DNA of 64,000 nucleotides, taken from Kribbella antibiotica (GTDB lineage Bacteria; Actinomycetota; Actinomycetes; Propionibacteriales; Kribbellaceae). Below are positions 23,956 to 31,568 of this stretch, in pieces. Below the pieces are notes generated by a model, which worked only from the letters and a program-made list of their open reading frames with translations, was not told where the DNA came from and ran no database searches. The translations under genes were made by a program, and so were the position numbers. Numbering within the stretch: the first letter of the stretch is position 1; the number at the start of each line of letters is the position of its first letter. The stretch is from positions 1 to 64,000 of the forward strand of contig NZ_SMKX01000028.1 in the NCBI RefSeq assembly GCF_004349055.1. The letters are read 5' to 3'.

Positions 23956-24005
23956 CCTCTCGGCCATGAAGTCATCTTTGTGGTCTGTTTCATCGAACCG
24001 AGAGG
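23956..24005 (+). promoter_or_regulatory. Leader hairpin that may hide the ribosome-binding site
   Basis: CCTCTCGG (23956-23963) is an exact complement of CCGAGAGG (23998-24005), which holds the Shine-Dalgarno GAGAGGA of the GTG at 24012. An inner ATGAA/TTCAT pair can extend the stem. Confidence 0.5.
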
Positions 24006-24011
24006 ACAACT

Positions 24012-26777
24012 GTGCGGGATATCGGCAGATTGAGGCACCTGTCGCTGGGGATGGTCGCACTACTGGGGTTGGGATTGACGACGGCGCCGCTCGCGTCCGC
24101 CGCGCCGCCTGCCCCTTCTATTGCCCAAGGCAACAATTGGAGCATCCGGCCGGTCGCGGCCGGCTACGAGCTCACACTGCGGCTGGGAGCGCCGGCGCCG
24201 ATGCGTGCGTCGCTACCGCTGCTGGCCGTGGACGGCGAGCCGATCGGGGTGGCCAAGCAGTCGAACGACCTGCGGTCGCTGACGCTCGTCACGACCGATC
24301 CGGCCGTACTGAAGGCCAAGGACGTCAAGCTGGTGTGGTCGGGGGACCTCGGCCAGGACGGCAAGAAGATCGAGAGCCGCGCGGCGGCCAAGGGCGGCCC
24401 GAACGACGCCTACTGGCTGAAGCCGAAGCTGGGCGCGCTGCTCAAGGACGACCCGGCCAAGGCGGGCAAGTTCAAGGTCGAGACGTCGGAGTACAACCTC
24501 GGTGACGAGGCGGTTTTCCTGCCCGGACTGGGGCAGAAGTCCGAGGTCGTCGGCAAGGTCTACACGCCGGTCGGTGCGACCGGCAAGCGGCCGTTCGTGC
24601 TGTTCCTGCACGGCCGGCACAGCTACTGCTACGGCGATGCAACGACGCCGCAGGACAAGCCCTGGCCGTGCGCCAAGGGTGAGAAGCCGGTGCCGAGCTA
24701 CCGCGGGTACGACGGCGCGGCGCAGGCCCTGGCGAGCAACGGCTACCAGGTCGTGTCGATCAGCTCGAACGCGGTCAACGCCTACGACGGCGGCGCGTAC
24801 GACGCCGGTGCGCAGGCGCGGGCCGAGCTGATCCTGGACCACCTGAAGCTGTGGAAGCAGTGGTCGACCACCGGTGGGGGACCGTTCGGCGCCAAGTACG
24901 TCGGCAAGGTCGACCTGCAGAACGTCGGTCTGATGGGTCACTCGCGCGGTGGCGAAGGCGTCGCCCGCGCAGCAGTCGTGAACGCCGACCGTGGTGGTGA
25001 GTTCGGGATCCGTGCGGTGCTGCCGCTGGCTCCGGTCGACTTCGCCCGGATGACGGTCCCGGGGGTCGCGATGAGCGTCATCCTGCCGACCTGTGACGGT
25101 GACGTCTCCGACCTGCAGGGCCAGAAGTTCTACGACGACACCCGCTACTCGGTCACCGGTGACGCGGCGACGCGCTCCACGGTGACGGTGCTCGGGGCGA
25201 ACCACAACTTCTTCAACACCGAGTGGACCCCGGGCCAGTCCGAGGCGCCGTCCAACGACGACTGGGGCGGCGAGCCGAAGGCTTCCCCGTGTGGCGAGAA
25301 GTACGCCGGGCGGCTGAAGGCGAAAGAGCAGCAGGCCGTCGGTACGGCGTACCTGTCGGGCTTCTTCCGGCTGCACCTGGGTAACGAGAAGCAGTTCCTG
25401 CCGCTGTTCGACGGTTCGGACGCGCGGGCGGCGTCGGCCGGACGGGCCGTCGTACGGGTGGTTTCGCAGGCGCCGCTGGCGTCGCGGCGAGATGTGAACC
25501 GTTTCGACTCGGCACTGCCGAAGGGTGCGCTGACCGGCAAGGCTTCTGCGGTCGTGTGCTCTGGTGCCAAGCTGACATCGGCGCGGGCGGCCACTCCGAC
25601 CTGCCTGTCGACCGATGGCTCCGGTGACTCACCCCACTGGGATGCAGCCTGGTTTGCAGCCCATACGCCGACCATGGCCGCGACGAGACTGTCGTGGCGC
25701 GACAAGACCGGCGTACTGAAGTTGAACCTGCCGGCTGCGCAGCGCGACGTGCGTAAGTACGCCGCACTGTCGTTCCGGGCCGCTCCGGACCCGGTCGGCG
25801 CTCCGAAGGTCGATCTGAGCGTTCGGGTGGTCGATGGTCGCGGTAAGGCAGTTTCGGTGCCGGTGTCCAAGGTCAGTGACGCATTGACGCGGCTGCCGGG
25901 CGCGAAGGAGAACGGCCTGCCGAAGAACCTGCTGCGGACGGTCCGGATCCCGCTGTCCTCGCTGAAGGGTGTCGACCTCAGGGACGTGCGCTCGGTCGAG
26001 CTGCGGACCGACAAGGTCGCCAAGGGCACGGTCTACCTGAGCGACCTGTCGTTCTCGTCGCCTGGCGTCGGCATCTCCGCACCGGCGACCAAGCTGGTGA
26101 AGGTGTCCGCATCGGACGTCAAGGTCAAGGAAGGCGACAAGGGCACGCAGATCGTCGACTTCTTCGTGCGGCTGAACCGCGCGAGCACCCGGCCGGTCAA
26201 GGTGTACGCCGAGACCACTGGTGACCTGGGGGCGACTGTTGGCAGCGTGGCTCGCGTAGTGAACTTCAAGCCGGGCCAGGTGAAGCAGAAGATCAGTCTG
26301 CCGGTGAAGTCGAACACCCGGGACAGCTACGACCTGAAGTTCCAGCTGGTGCTCTCGGTGCCGCAGGACGCGCTCCTGGACCGCTCCTTCGGGCAGGGAG
26401 AGGTTATCGACGACGACCCGACCCCGACGCTGACGGTCGGCAACCTCACCACCGTGGAGAAGAACGGCGAGGCGGGCTTCCCGCTGAAGCTGTCCGCGGC
26501 GAGCGACAAGTACGTCGGCCTGCGCGGCAAGCTGACGGACGGCACTGCGGTCCTCAAGCAGGACTTCGTGAGCCAGTACGACGAGTGGGATCCCGGCGCC
26601 CGGGACATCGAGGGTGCCGTCGAGCCCGGGCAGCTGAAGGGTGAGCTGGTCGTCAAGATCGTCGACGACAAGGTGAAGGAGCCGGCCGAGACCTTCTCGG
26701 CGGTCCTCGACCAGGGCGACGGCGGTGAGATCAAGCTCCCGGTGACCGTGACCGGGACCATCACCGACAACGACTGA
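24012..26777 (+). CDS. Large secreted alpha/beta hydrolase with Calx-beta-like tail (copy 2)
   Basis: The protein has 921 residues; GTG start after GAGAGGA. It is colinear with copy 1 throughout: signal peptide (about 1-36), YNLGDEAVFLPGLGQKSEV, VLFLHGRHSYCYG, NVGLMGHSRGGEGVARAA with S311, LPTCDGDVSDLQG, VLGANHNFFNTEW, PKNLLRTVRIPLSSLKGV, and tail modules at KVSASDVKVKEGDKG and VGNLTTVEKNGEAG ending TGTITDND. By eye the catalytic half is far more conserved than the tails, as expected for a duplicated enzyme whose binding modules have diverged. Role as for copy 1. A GC-rich hairpin ends the unit. Confidence 0.85.
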   Translation: MRDIGRLRHLSLGMVALLGLGLTTAPLASAAPPAPSIAQGNNWSIRPVAAGYELTLRLGAPAPMRASLPLLAVDGEPIGVAKQSNDLRSLTLVTTDPAVLKAKDVKLVWSGDLGQDGKKIESRAAAKGGPNDAYWLKPKLGALLKDDPAKAGKFKVETSEYNLGDEAVFLPGLGQKSEVVGKVYTPVGATGKRPFVLFLHGRHSYCYGDATTPQDKPWPCAKGEKPVPSYRGYDGAAQALASNGYQVVSISSNAVNAYDGGAYDAGAQARAELILDHLKLWKQWSTTGGGPFGAKYVGKVDLQNVGLMGHSRGGEGVARAAVVNADRGGEFGIRAVLPLAPVDFARMTVPGVAMSVILPTCDGDVSDLQGQKFYDDTRYSVTGDAATRSTVTVLGANHNFFNTEWTPGQSEAPSNDDWGGEPKASPCGEKYAGRLKAKEQQAVGTAYLSGFFRLHLGNEKQFLPLFDGSDARAASAGRAVVRVVSQAPLASRRDVNRFDSALPKGALTGKASAVVCSGAKLTSARAATPTCLSTDGSGDSPHWDAAWFAAHTPTMAATRLSWRDKTGVLKLNLPAAQRDVRKYAALSFRAAPDPVGAPKVDLSVRVVDGRGKAVSVPVSKVSDALTRLPGAKENGLPKNLLRTVRIPLSSLKGVDLRDVRSVELRTDKVAKGTVYLSDLSFSSPGVGISAPATKLVKVSASDVKVKEGDKGTQIVDFFVRLNRASTRPVKVYAETTGDLGATVGSVARVVNFKPGQVKQKISLPVKSNTRDSYDLKFQLVLSVPQDALLDRSFGQGEVIDDDPTPTLTVGNLTTVEKNGEAGFPLKLSAASDKYVGLRGKLTDGTAVLKQDFVSQYDEWDPGARDIEGAVEPGQLKGELVVKIVDDKVKEPAETFSAVLDQGDGGEIKLPVTVTGTITDND

Positions 26778-26789
26778 CAGTTGCCGTAC

Positions 26790-26824
26790 ACCGTGCCGGG
26801 CGCCCTGGGGGAGCCCGGCACGGT
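26790..26824 (+). terminator. GC-rich hairpin after the tandem hydrolases
   Basis: ACCGTGCCGGG and its exact complement CCCGGCACGGT flank 13 nt, starting 13 nt after the stop. No U tract. It probably ends the hydrolase transcript. Confidence 0.65.
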
Positions 26825-26986
26825 CATGTCCGGATGTTCGCAGGCTGAGACGAAAGTCTCGGCAGGCGGACCCTCCGGTGGGGTCCCGGGAATTGTGCGG
26901 GAACATGGAGAGCAGGTTGATGGTTGCTTATTCATTGAAGTACAGCCGGACAGCCTGATTCGAACCCTTCATCGAGGAGCCGACAC

Positions 26987-28177
26987 GTGCTACTGCCACC
27001 GCTGGTCGAACCGGCCGCCGAGCTGACCATCGACGAGGTCCGCCGGTACTCGCGGCACCTGATCATTCCCGAGGTCGGGATGGCCGGCCAGAAGCGGCTG
27101 AAGAACGCCAAGGTCCTGGTGATCGGGGCCGGCGGTCTGGGCAGCCCCGCGCTGCTCTACCTGGCCGCCGCCGGCGTCGGCACACTCGGCATCGTCGAGT
27201 TCGACACCGTCGACGAGTCGAACCTGCAGCGCCAGATCATTCACGGTCAGTCCGACGTCGGGAAGTCCAAGGCCCAGTCGGCCAAGGAGTCGATCCTCGA
27301 GACGAACCCGAACACCAACGTCGTGCTGCACGAGGTGCGCCTCGACAACGACAACGTGTTCGAGATCTTCGAGCAGTACGACCTGATCGTCGACGGCACC
27401 GACAACTTCGCCACCCGGTACCTGGTGAACGACGCCGCGGTTCTGCTCGGCAAGCCGTACGTCTGGGGCTCGATCTTCCGCTTCGACGGCCAGATCAGCG
27501 TCTTCTGGGCCGAGCACGGCCCCTGCTACCGCTGCCTCTACCCGGAGCCGCCGCCTCCCGGCATGGTCCCGTCCTGCGCCGAGGGCGGCGTACTGGGCGT
27601 GCTCTGCGCGTCCGTGGGCGCAGCCCAGGTCACCGAGGCGATCAAGCTGCTCACCGGCATCGGCGACCCGTCGCTGGGCCGGCTGAACATCTACGAGGCC
27701 CTCGACCTGAACTGGCGCTCGCTGAAGGTCCGCAAGGACCCGAACTGCGCGATCTGCGGCGAGAACCCGACCGTCACCGAGCTGATCGACTACGACAGCT
27801 TCTGCGGCGCGATCACCGAGGAGGCCGCCGACGCAGCCGTCGGTTCGACCATCTCGGTCAAGCAGCTCAGCGAGTGGATCAAGCTCAAGGACAACGGCGA
27901 GAAGGACTTCGTCCTGATCGACGTCCGGGAGCCGAACGAGTACGAGATCAACAAGATCCCGGGCTCGGTGCTGATCCCGAAGGACCAGTTCCTGACCGGT
28001 GTCGCGCTGGCGGATCTTCCGCAGGACAAGCAGCTGGTCTTCCACTGCAAGTCCGGCGTCCGCTCCGCCGAGGTGCTCGCCATCGTCAAGGGTGCCGGCT
28101 TCTCCGACGCAGTCCACGTGGGTGGCGGTGTCGTCGCCTGGGTCGACCAGATCGACCCGAGCCAGCCCTCGTACTGA
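26987..28177 (+). CDS. moeZ: MoeZ-type adenylyltransferase/sulfurtransferase
   Basis: The protein has 396 residues from GTG 26987. The N-terminal ThiF/MoeB adenylation domain carries GAGGLGSPALLYLAAAGVG, the RYSRHLIIPEVG opening and two zinc Cys pairs (CYRCLYP and CAICGE). A C-terminal rhodanese domain (from about 285) contains IDVREPNEYEINKIPGS and the active loop CKSGVRS with C354. The enzyme adenylates the C-terminus of ubiquitin-like sulfur carriers (MoaD, ThiS, CysO) and then forms the thiocarboxylate, feeding molybdopterin, thiamine or cysteine synthesis. It occupies the Rv3206c (moeB1) slot of the mycobacterial gene order. Confidence 0.95.
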   Translation: MLLPPLVEPAAELTIDEVRRYSRHLIIPEVGMAGQKRLKNAKVLVIGAGGLGSPALLYLAAAGVGTLGIVEFDTVDESNLQRQIIHGQSDVGKSKAQSAKESILETNPNTNVVLHEVRLDNDNVFEIFEQYDLIVDGTDNFATRYLVNDAAVLLGKPYVWGSIFRFDGQISVFWAEHGPCYRCLYPEPPPPGMVPSCAEGGVLGVLCASVGAAQVTEAIKLLTGIGDPSLGRLNIYEALDLNWRSLKVRKDPNCAICGENPTVTELIDYDSFCGAITEEAADAAVGSTISVKQLSEWIKLKDNGEKDFVLIDVREPNEYEINKIPGSVLIPKDQFLTGVALADLPQDKQLVFHCKSGVRSAEVLAIVKGAGFSDAVHVGGGVVAWVDQIDPSQPSY

Positions 28178-28190
28178 AAACCAGCACAGC

Positions 28191-28979
28191 CTAGAACGGC
28201 ATCCGGCACCCGGCGACTGCTTCGACAGCCGCCGGGTCGCCGGACACCACCGGTACGTCGTCCCGGCCCGACAGGGTGCGCATGTAGCCGACCGCATCGA
28301 CAGCGGCTCGGCCGACCGGCTCTCCCCTCCCCAGCCGGTAGGTTCCACCGCCCTGGCCAGTGAGCTCCACATCGACGGCGGGCCGATCGCCCCAGAACGG
28401 TCCGTCCAGTACGTCGCGCATCACCTGCGCGACCAGCTCCGCGCCGTACGGGCCTGCGTCGAACGGGCGGTCGAGCGCCTGGCAGACGTCATCGCGGTGC
28501 ATCCACAGGTCGCGCGCGAGCAGGATGTCCTGGATGTAGCCGAGGTTCAGCGAGAAGTCCGGGAACTCGTCCATGGCCATGCTGATCCGGCGGATGAGCG
28601 CCGGGTTGCTCGTGATGCGCTTGGTGGCCTTGCTCCAAGTGCGGTCGAACGTGCTGCGCAGTACGGCGGGTGGTGTGCCGCGGTGCTCGTCGGCCTGCAC
28701 CATCATGTGTGCGTCGAACTTCGGTGTGCTCGGGTAGGTGCGCTTGGCCTTGCGCAGTCGCCGTGGGAACGACAGCGGCCGGATGACGTCCTCGGCCTGG
28801 CCGATCAGGTGCCCGGCGATGTCGGCGACATCCCACTCGTCGCAGACGGTACGGCGCTGCCACTCGGTGCCGTGGATAGCTGCCAGCAGGTCATGCCAGG
28901 CGCTGAGTTCTGCCTCGCGGTGCAGTGCGCACCTAGGCCGGTCTGCCCGGCCGATCTCCGTTGCCAGTACTGCGGTCAT
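28191..28979 (-). CDS. Maleylpyruvate-isomerase/DinB-fold mycothiol-type enzyme
   Basis: The protein has 262 residues from ATG 28979 (MTAVLATEIG). Helical bundle motifs: WHDLLAAIHGTEWQRRTVCD, EWDVADIAGHLIGQ (His metal ligand) and DLWMHRDDVCQAL (second His), as in the mycothiol-dependent maleylpyruvate isomerase/TIGR03083 family. These use a bound divalent metal and often mycothiol for isomerase or thiol-transfer chemistry. Substrate unknown. The start lies inside the 3' end of the TetR gene (47-bp overlap), so both are one operon and the regulator probably controls it. Confidence 0.82.
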   Translation of the reverse strand: MTAVLATEIGRADRPRCALHREAELSAWHDLLAAIHGTEWQRRTVCDEWDVADIAGHLIGQAEDVIRPLSFPRRLRKAKRTYPSTPKFDAHMMVQADEHRGTPPAVLRSTFDRTWSKATKRITSNPALIRRISMAMDEFPDFSLNLGYIQDILLARDLWMHRDDVCQALDRPFDAGPYGAELVAQVMRDVLDGPFWGDRPAVDVELTGQGGGTYRLGRGEPVGRAAVDAVGYMRTLSGRDDVPVVSGDPAAVEAVAGCRMPF

Positions 28980-29616
28980 CTTTCCCCCTGGTTGGTGCGT
29001 AGTGCTGGTAGAACATGTCGAGCACAGTGGGCAGCAGCCGGACATAGCGGCCGTCCTCGAAGGTCGCATCCGGCTCGTTGGCCATCTGTTGTGAGACCAG
29101 TCCAGCCGTCATCGACGTGTAGAGAGCAACGCCCTCCTCGGTCGCGGCCTCTGGTCGTAGCTGCCCCCGGTCGACCCCTGCCTGCAGGTGCTGCCGGAGG
29201 TCCTCGAGGGCTTCTTGCGCTGGAGCGAATGCCTCCGGGGTCGGTTCGAAACCGGGGACCGTCCGCCAGAACAGCAGCTGTGAGTACACGGGGTTCTCCA
29301 GGCACCAGCGGCTGAAGGCCTGCACCGACAGCAGATCGAGCTCACGGACGTCGTCGGTGTCCGCTGCCGCGTGCGCCGCTCGGCGGGCATCGCGGAAGAA
29401 CTCCGCGCCGCGCTGGAAAAGGGCATCGTAGATCGCCATCTTGGAGGCGAAGTACTGGTAGATCGACGGTGGCTGGATGCCAAGTTTCCGGGCCACTGCC
29501 GACAGACTGAGCGAAGCGACACCCTCGGCCTCCATCAGTTCGATGGCGGCCGTCAGGATCTCTTCGATCGTCTCTTGCCGGCGGCGGGCCCGGCGATCCA
29601 GTCCAGTGGTGCTCAT
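28933..29616 (-). CDS. TetR-family transcriptional regulator
   Basis: The protein has 227 residues from ATG 29616 (MSTTGLDRRARRRQETI). HTH: LSAVARKLGIQPPSIYQYF (about 41-59) followed by ASKMAIYDALF. The C-terminal part, with FSRWCLENPVYSQLLFWRTV, resembles the TetR_C_33/WHG-type ligand domain. It overlaps the following DinB-fold gene and likely represses the pair. The alternative start at 29652 adds 12 residues without similarity. Confidence 0.9.
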   Translation of the reverse strand: MSTTGLDRRARRRQETIEEILTAAIELMEAEGVASLSLSAVARKLGIQPPSIYQYFASKMAIYDALFQRGAEFFRDARRAAHAAADTDDVRELDLLSVQAFSRWCLENPVYSQLLFWRTVPGFEPTPEAFAPAQEALEDLRQHLQAGVDRGQLRPEAATEEGVALYTSMTAGLVSQQMANEPDATFEDGRYVRLLPTVLDMFYQHYAPTRGKDDRSTGNGDRPGRPA

Positions 29617-29702
29617 GGTCTGAGGAAACCCTAATGGTCTTAGGGGAGTCAATACCCTGTAGGTCTCCGGAATTTGTCCCTGCCGGAACGTAGTGTCGGG
29701 AC

Positions 29703-29969
29703 ATGTGCCGAAACATCACTGTGCTCCGGGGACTGGAGCCCGCCGCGACCTCTGAGGAGATCTACGCGGCCGCGCTGCAATACGTACGCAAGGTGACCGG
29801 CGTCGGTTCGCTCAGTGCGACCACGCGGGGGCCGATCGAGCGCGCGGCGGCCGAGGTCGCCCGCATCACCGAAGAGCTACTCGCCGAGATGCCGGACCGC
29901 CGGGTCCCGCCGCAGACAGTCCCGCCGTTGCGTCGGCCCGAGGTGCGCGCACGCCTCGGGCTCGACTAG
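29703..29969 (+). CDS. DUF2277 small protein
   Basis: The protein has 88 residues and opens MCRNITVLRGLEPAATSEEI, the DUF2277 signature. HTH-like or helical central part (YAAALQYVRKVTGVGS) and a conserved Pro-rich end (VPPQTVPPLRRPEVRARLGL). Function unknown; present widely in Actinobacteria as a lone gene. Cys2 is invariant in relatives I know, suggesting metal or redox use, unproven. Confidence 0.85.
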   Translation: MCRNITVLRGLEPAATSEEIYAAALQYVRKVTGVGSLSATTRGPIERAAAEVARITEELLAEMPDRRVPPQTVPPLRRPEVRARLGLD

Positions 29970-30205
29970 GAGGACGGCCATGGCCGAGGTGCTGTAGGAG
30001 CCGGCAGTCCACAGTTGCGCTCACCGCGATCCCGTCCGACCCGGCGACTTCGAGCGTTTCCGTGGCGGATCCCCAGCACCCCGACCCCTCTTCGTTGCCG
30101 TTCCTGTACTCAGTGTCGCGAGCCCGTGCGAGAGCCGCCTCCGCTGTTCGGCGCGGCGGAGTAATGTCCGTGCCGGAAGGCGCATACCCCGACGGAAGGC
30201 CGCCG

Positions 30206-31045
30206 ATGCGATTCGCTGTCAAGACCAGGCCGGAACACACCACGTGGCAGCAGATGCGGGATGTGTGGGTCGCCGCGGACCAGCTGGAGATCTTCGAGTC
30301 CGCGTGGCACTGGGACCATTTCTATCCGTTGTCCGGTGACATGGCCGGGCCGAACCTCGAGGCCTGGACGACGCTGGCCGCGCTCGCGCAGGCGACCTCG
30401 CGGATCCGCGTGGGCTGCCAGGTGACGGGCATGATCTACCGGCACCCGGCGGTGCTGGCGAACATGGCGGCGACGACCGACATCATCTCCGAGGGCCGCC
30501 TCGAGCTCGGCATCGGCGCGGGCTGGAACGAGATGGAGACCGCCGCCTACGGCATCGAGCTGTACCCGTTGAAGGAGCGCTTCGACCGCTTCGACGAAGG
30601 GGTGCAGGCGATCATCGCGCTGCTCACCGAGAAGTCGGCGAACTTCGATGGGCAGTACATCAAGCTTACCGACGCGTACTGCGAACCGAAGGCCGTCCAG
30701 ACCCCGCACCCGCCGATCGCCATCGGTGGCAAGGGCCCGAAGCGGACGCTGCGCGCGGTCGCGAAATGGGCGCAGCACTGGAACGTCATCGTCGCGAGCC
30801 CGGAGGAGTGGAAGCCCCTCAAGGACATCCTCGTGCAGCATTGCGAGGACGTCGGCCGGGACGTCAACGAGATCACCTGCTCGGTCAACGTGCGGATCGA
30901 CCCGGCCGAGTCACTCGACGTGGCGGTCGCGACAGCAGCGGCGTACGGCGAAGCTGGCGTTGACCTCGCGGTGATGAACCTGCCACTCGATGCGTCGCCG
31001 TCCGTCCTCGAGCCGCTCGCGAAGGCCTTGGCCCCGCTGGCCTAG
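30206..31045 (+). CDS. LLM-class F420-dependent oxidoreductase
   Basis: The protein has 279 residues from ATG 30206, six nt after GGAAGG; ATG 30164 is possible but adds a non-conserved Pro-rich leader. The TIM-barrel luciferase-like fold shows ESAWHWDHFYPLSGD near the start, IYRHPAVLANMAATTDIISE (non-prolyl cis-peptide region), RLELGIGAGWNEMETAAYGI and PIAIGGKGPKRTLRAVAK. Enzymes of this group (TIGR03560-like) transfer hydride with deazaflavin F420 in the cytoplasm. Substrate not predictable. Stands 11 bp before the ATL gene and is probably co-transcribed. Confidence 0.9.
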   Translation: MRFAVKTRPEHTTWQQMRDVWVAADQLEIFESAWHWDHFYPLSGDMAGPNLEAWTTLAALAQATSRIRVGCQVTGMIYRHPAVLANMAATTDIISEGRLELGIGAGWNEMETAAYGIELYPLKERFDRFDEGVQAIIALLTEKSANFDGQYIKLTDAYCEPKAVQTPHPPIAIGGKGPKRTLRAVAKWAQHWNVIVASPEEWKPLKDILVQHCEDVGRDVNEITCSVNVRIDPAESLDVAVATAAAYGEAGVDLAVMNLPLDASPSVLEPLAKALAPLA

Positions 31046-31056
31046 GTGGGTGGATC

Positions 31057-31362
31057 GTGGACAGGGACGAATATGTCGAGGCGGTGCTGCGGGCGGTGGA
31101 GTCGATCCCACCGGGCAGCGTCGCGACGTACGGAGACATCGCTGAGTACGTCGGCCAGGGCGGACCGCGCCAGGTCGGAGCGATCATGCGCGAGTACGGC
31201 GGCGGTGTGCCTTGGTGGCGAGTGATTCGCGCGTCTGGCGTGCCGGCTGATGAGGTGGGCGACGAGCAGTTGCACAACCTGCGGTCGGATGGCGTGCGGG
31301 TGACGAACGGCAAGGTGAATCTGCGCGAGGTGCGCTGGGATCCAGAACACCCGGTCGACTGA
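31057..31362 (+). CDS. Alkyltransferase-like protein (ATL), MGMT homologue without the reactive cysteine
   Basis: The protein has 101 residues, GTG start. The DNA-binding domain of O6-alkylguanine-DNA alkyltransferase is recognisable: IPPGSVATYGDIAEYVGQ, the arginine finger region GGPRQVGAIM, and VPWWRVIRASG where PCHRV would be. W53 replaces the alkyl-accepting cysteine. ATLs bind O6-alkylguanine and flag it for nucleotide excision repair instead of reversing it. The usual ATL motif is PWHRV; a second Trp at the His position is unusual. Directly upstream of adnA, as Rv3204 is close to adnA in M. tuberculosis. Confidence 0.9.
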   Translation: MDRDEYVEAVLRAVESIPPGSVATYGDIAEYVGQGGPRQVGAIMREYGGGVPWWRVIRASGVPADEVGDEQLHNLRSDGVRVTNGKVNLREVRWDPEHPVD

Positions 31363-31368
31363 CCGGAG

Positions 31369-31415
31369 AACACCGGCAGTGCGCAGCTCCGCCCCGAGCC
31401 TGCACTGCCGGTGTT
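31369..31415 (+). terminator. 14-bp stem terminator-like hairpin after the ATL gene
   Basis: AACACCGGCAGTGC and its exact complement flank 19 nt, beginning 6 nt after the ATL stop. It separates the LLM-ATL unit from adnAB. Confidence 0.65.
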
Positions 31416-31568
31416 GCCGCGACCAGGCCGATCGTTGAGGTGATCGGGCGGTGCGTTCGTGATCGCCGGACTACTGACCTTGAAGATGCACAGACCGGCC
31501 GAAAAGTTGCAGCGTCCGATTTCCGGGCCGCGACCAGGATTGTCGGTGGGGTCTGGTGGGATGGGGCG

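Noticed and set aside
26950-26980. tRNA fragment suggested by GATTCGAACCC
   Set aside because: Only the T-loop-like bases are present; no acceptor, D or anticodon stems can be drawn around it.
26990-28372. 460-codon minus-strand frame
   Set aside because: Antisense to MoeZ, whose catalytic motifs are intact; the frame is an effect of G+C-rich third positions.
29866-30243. 125-codon minus-strand ORF near the LLM oxidoreductase
   Set aside because: It overlaps DUF2277 and the LLM gene start, has no recognisable motif and no ribosome-binding site.
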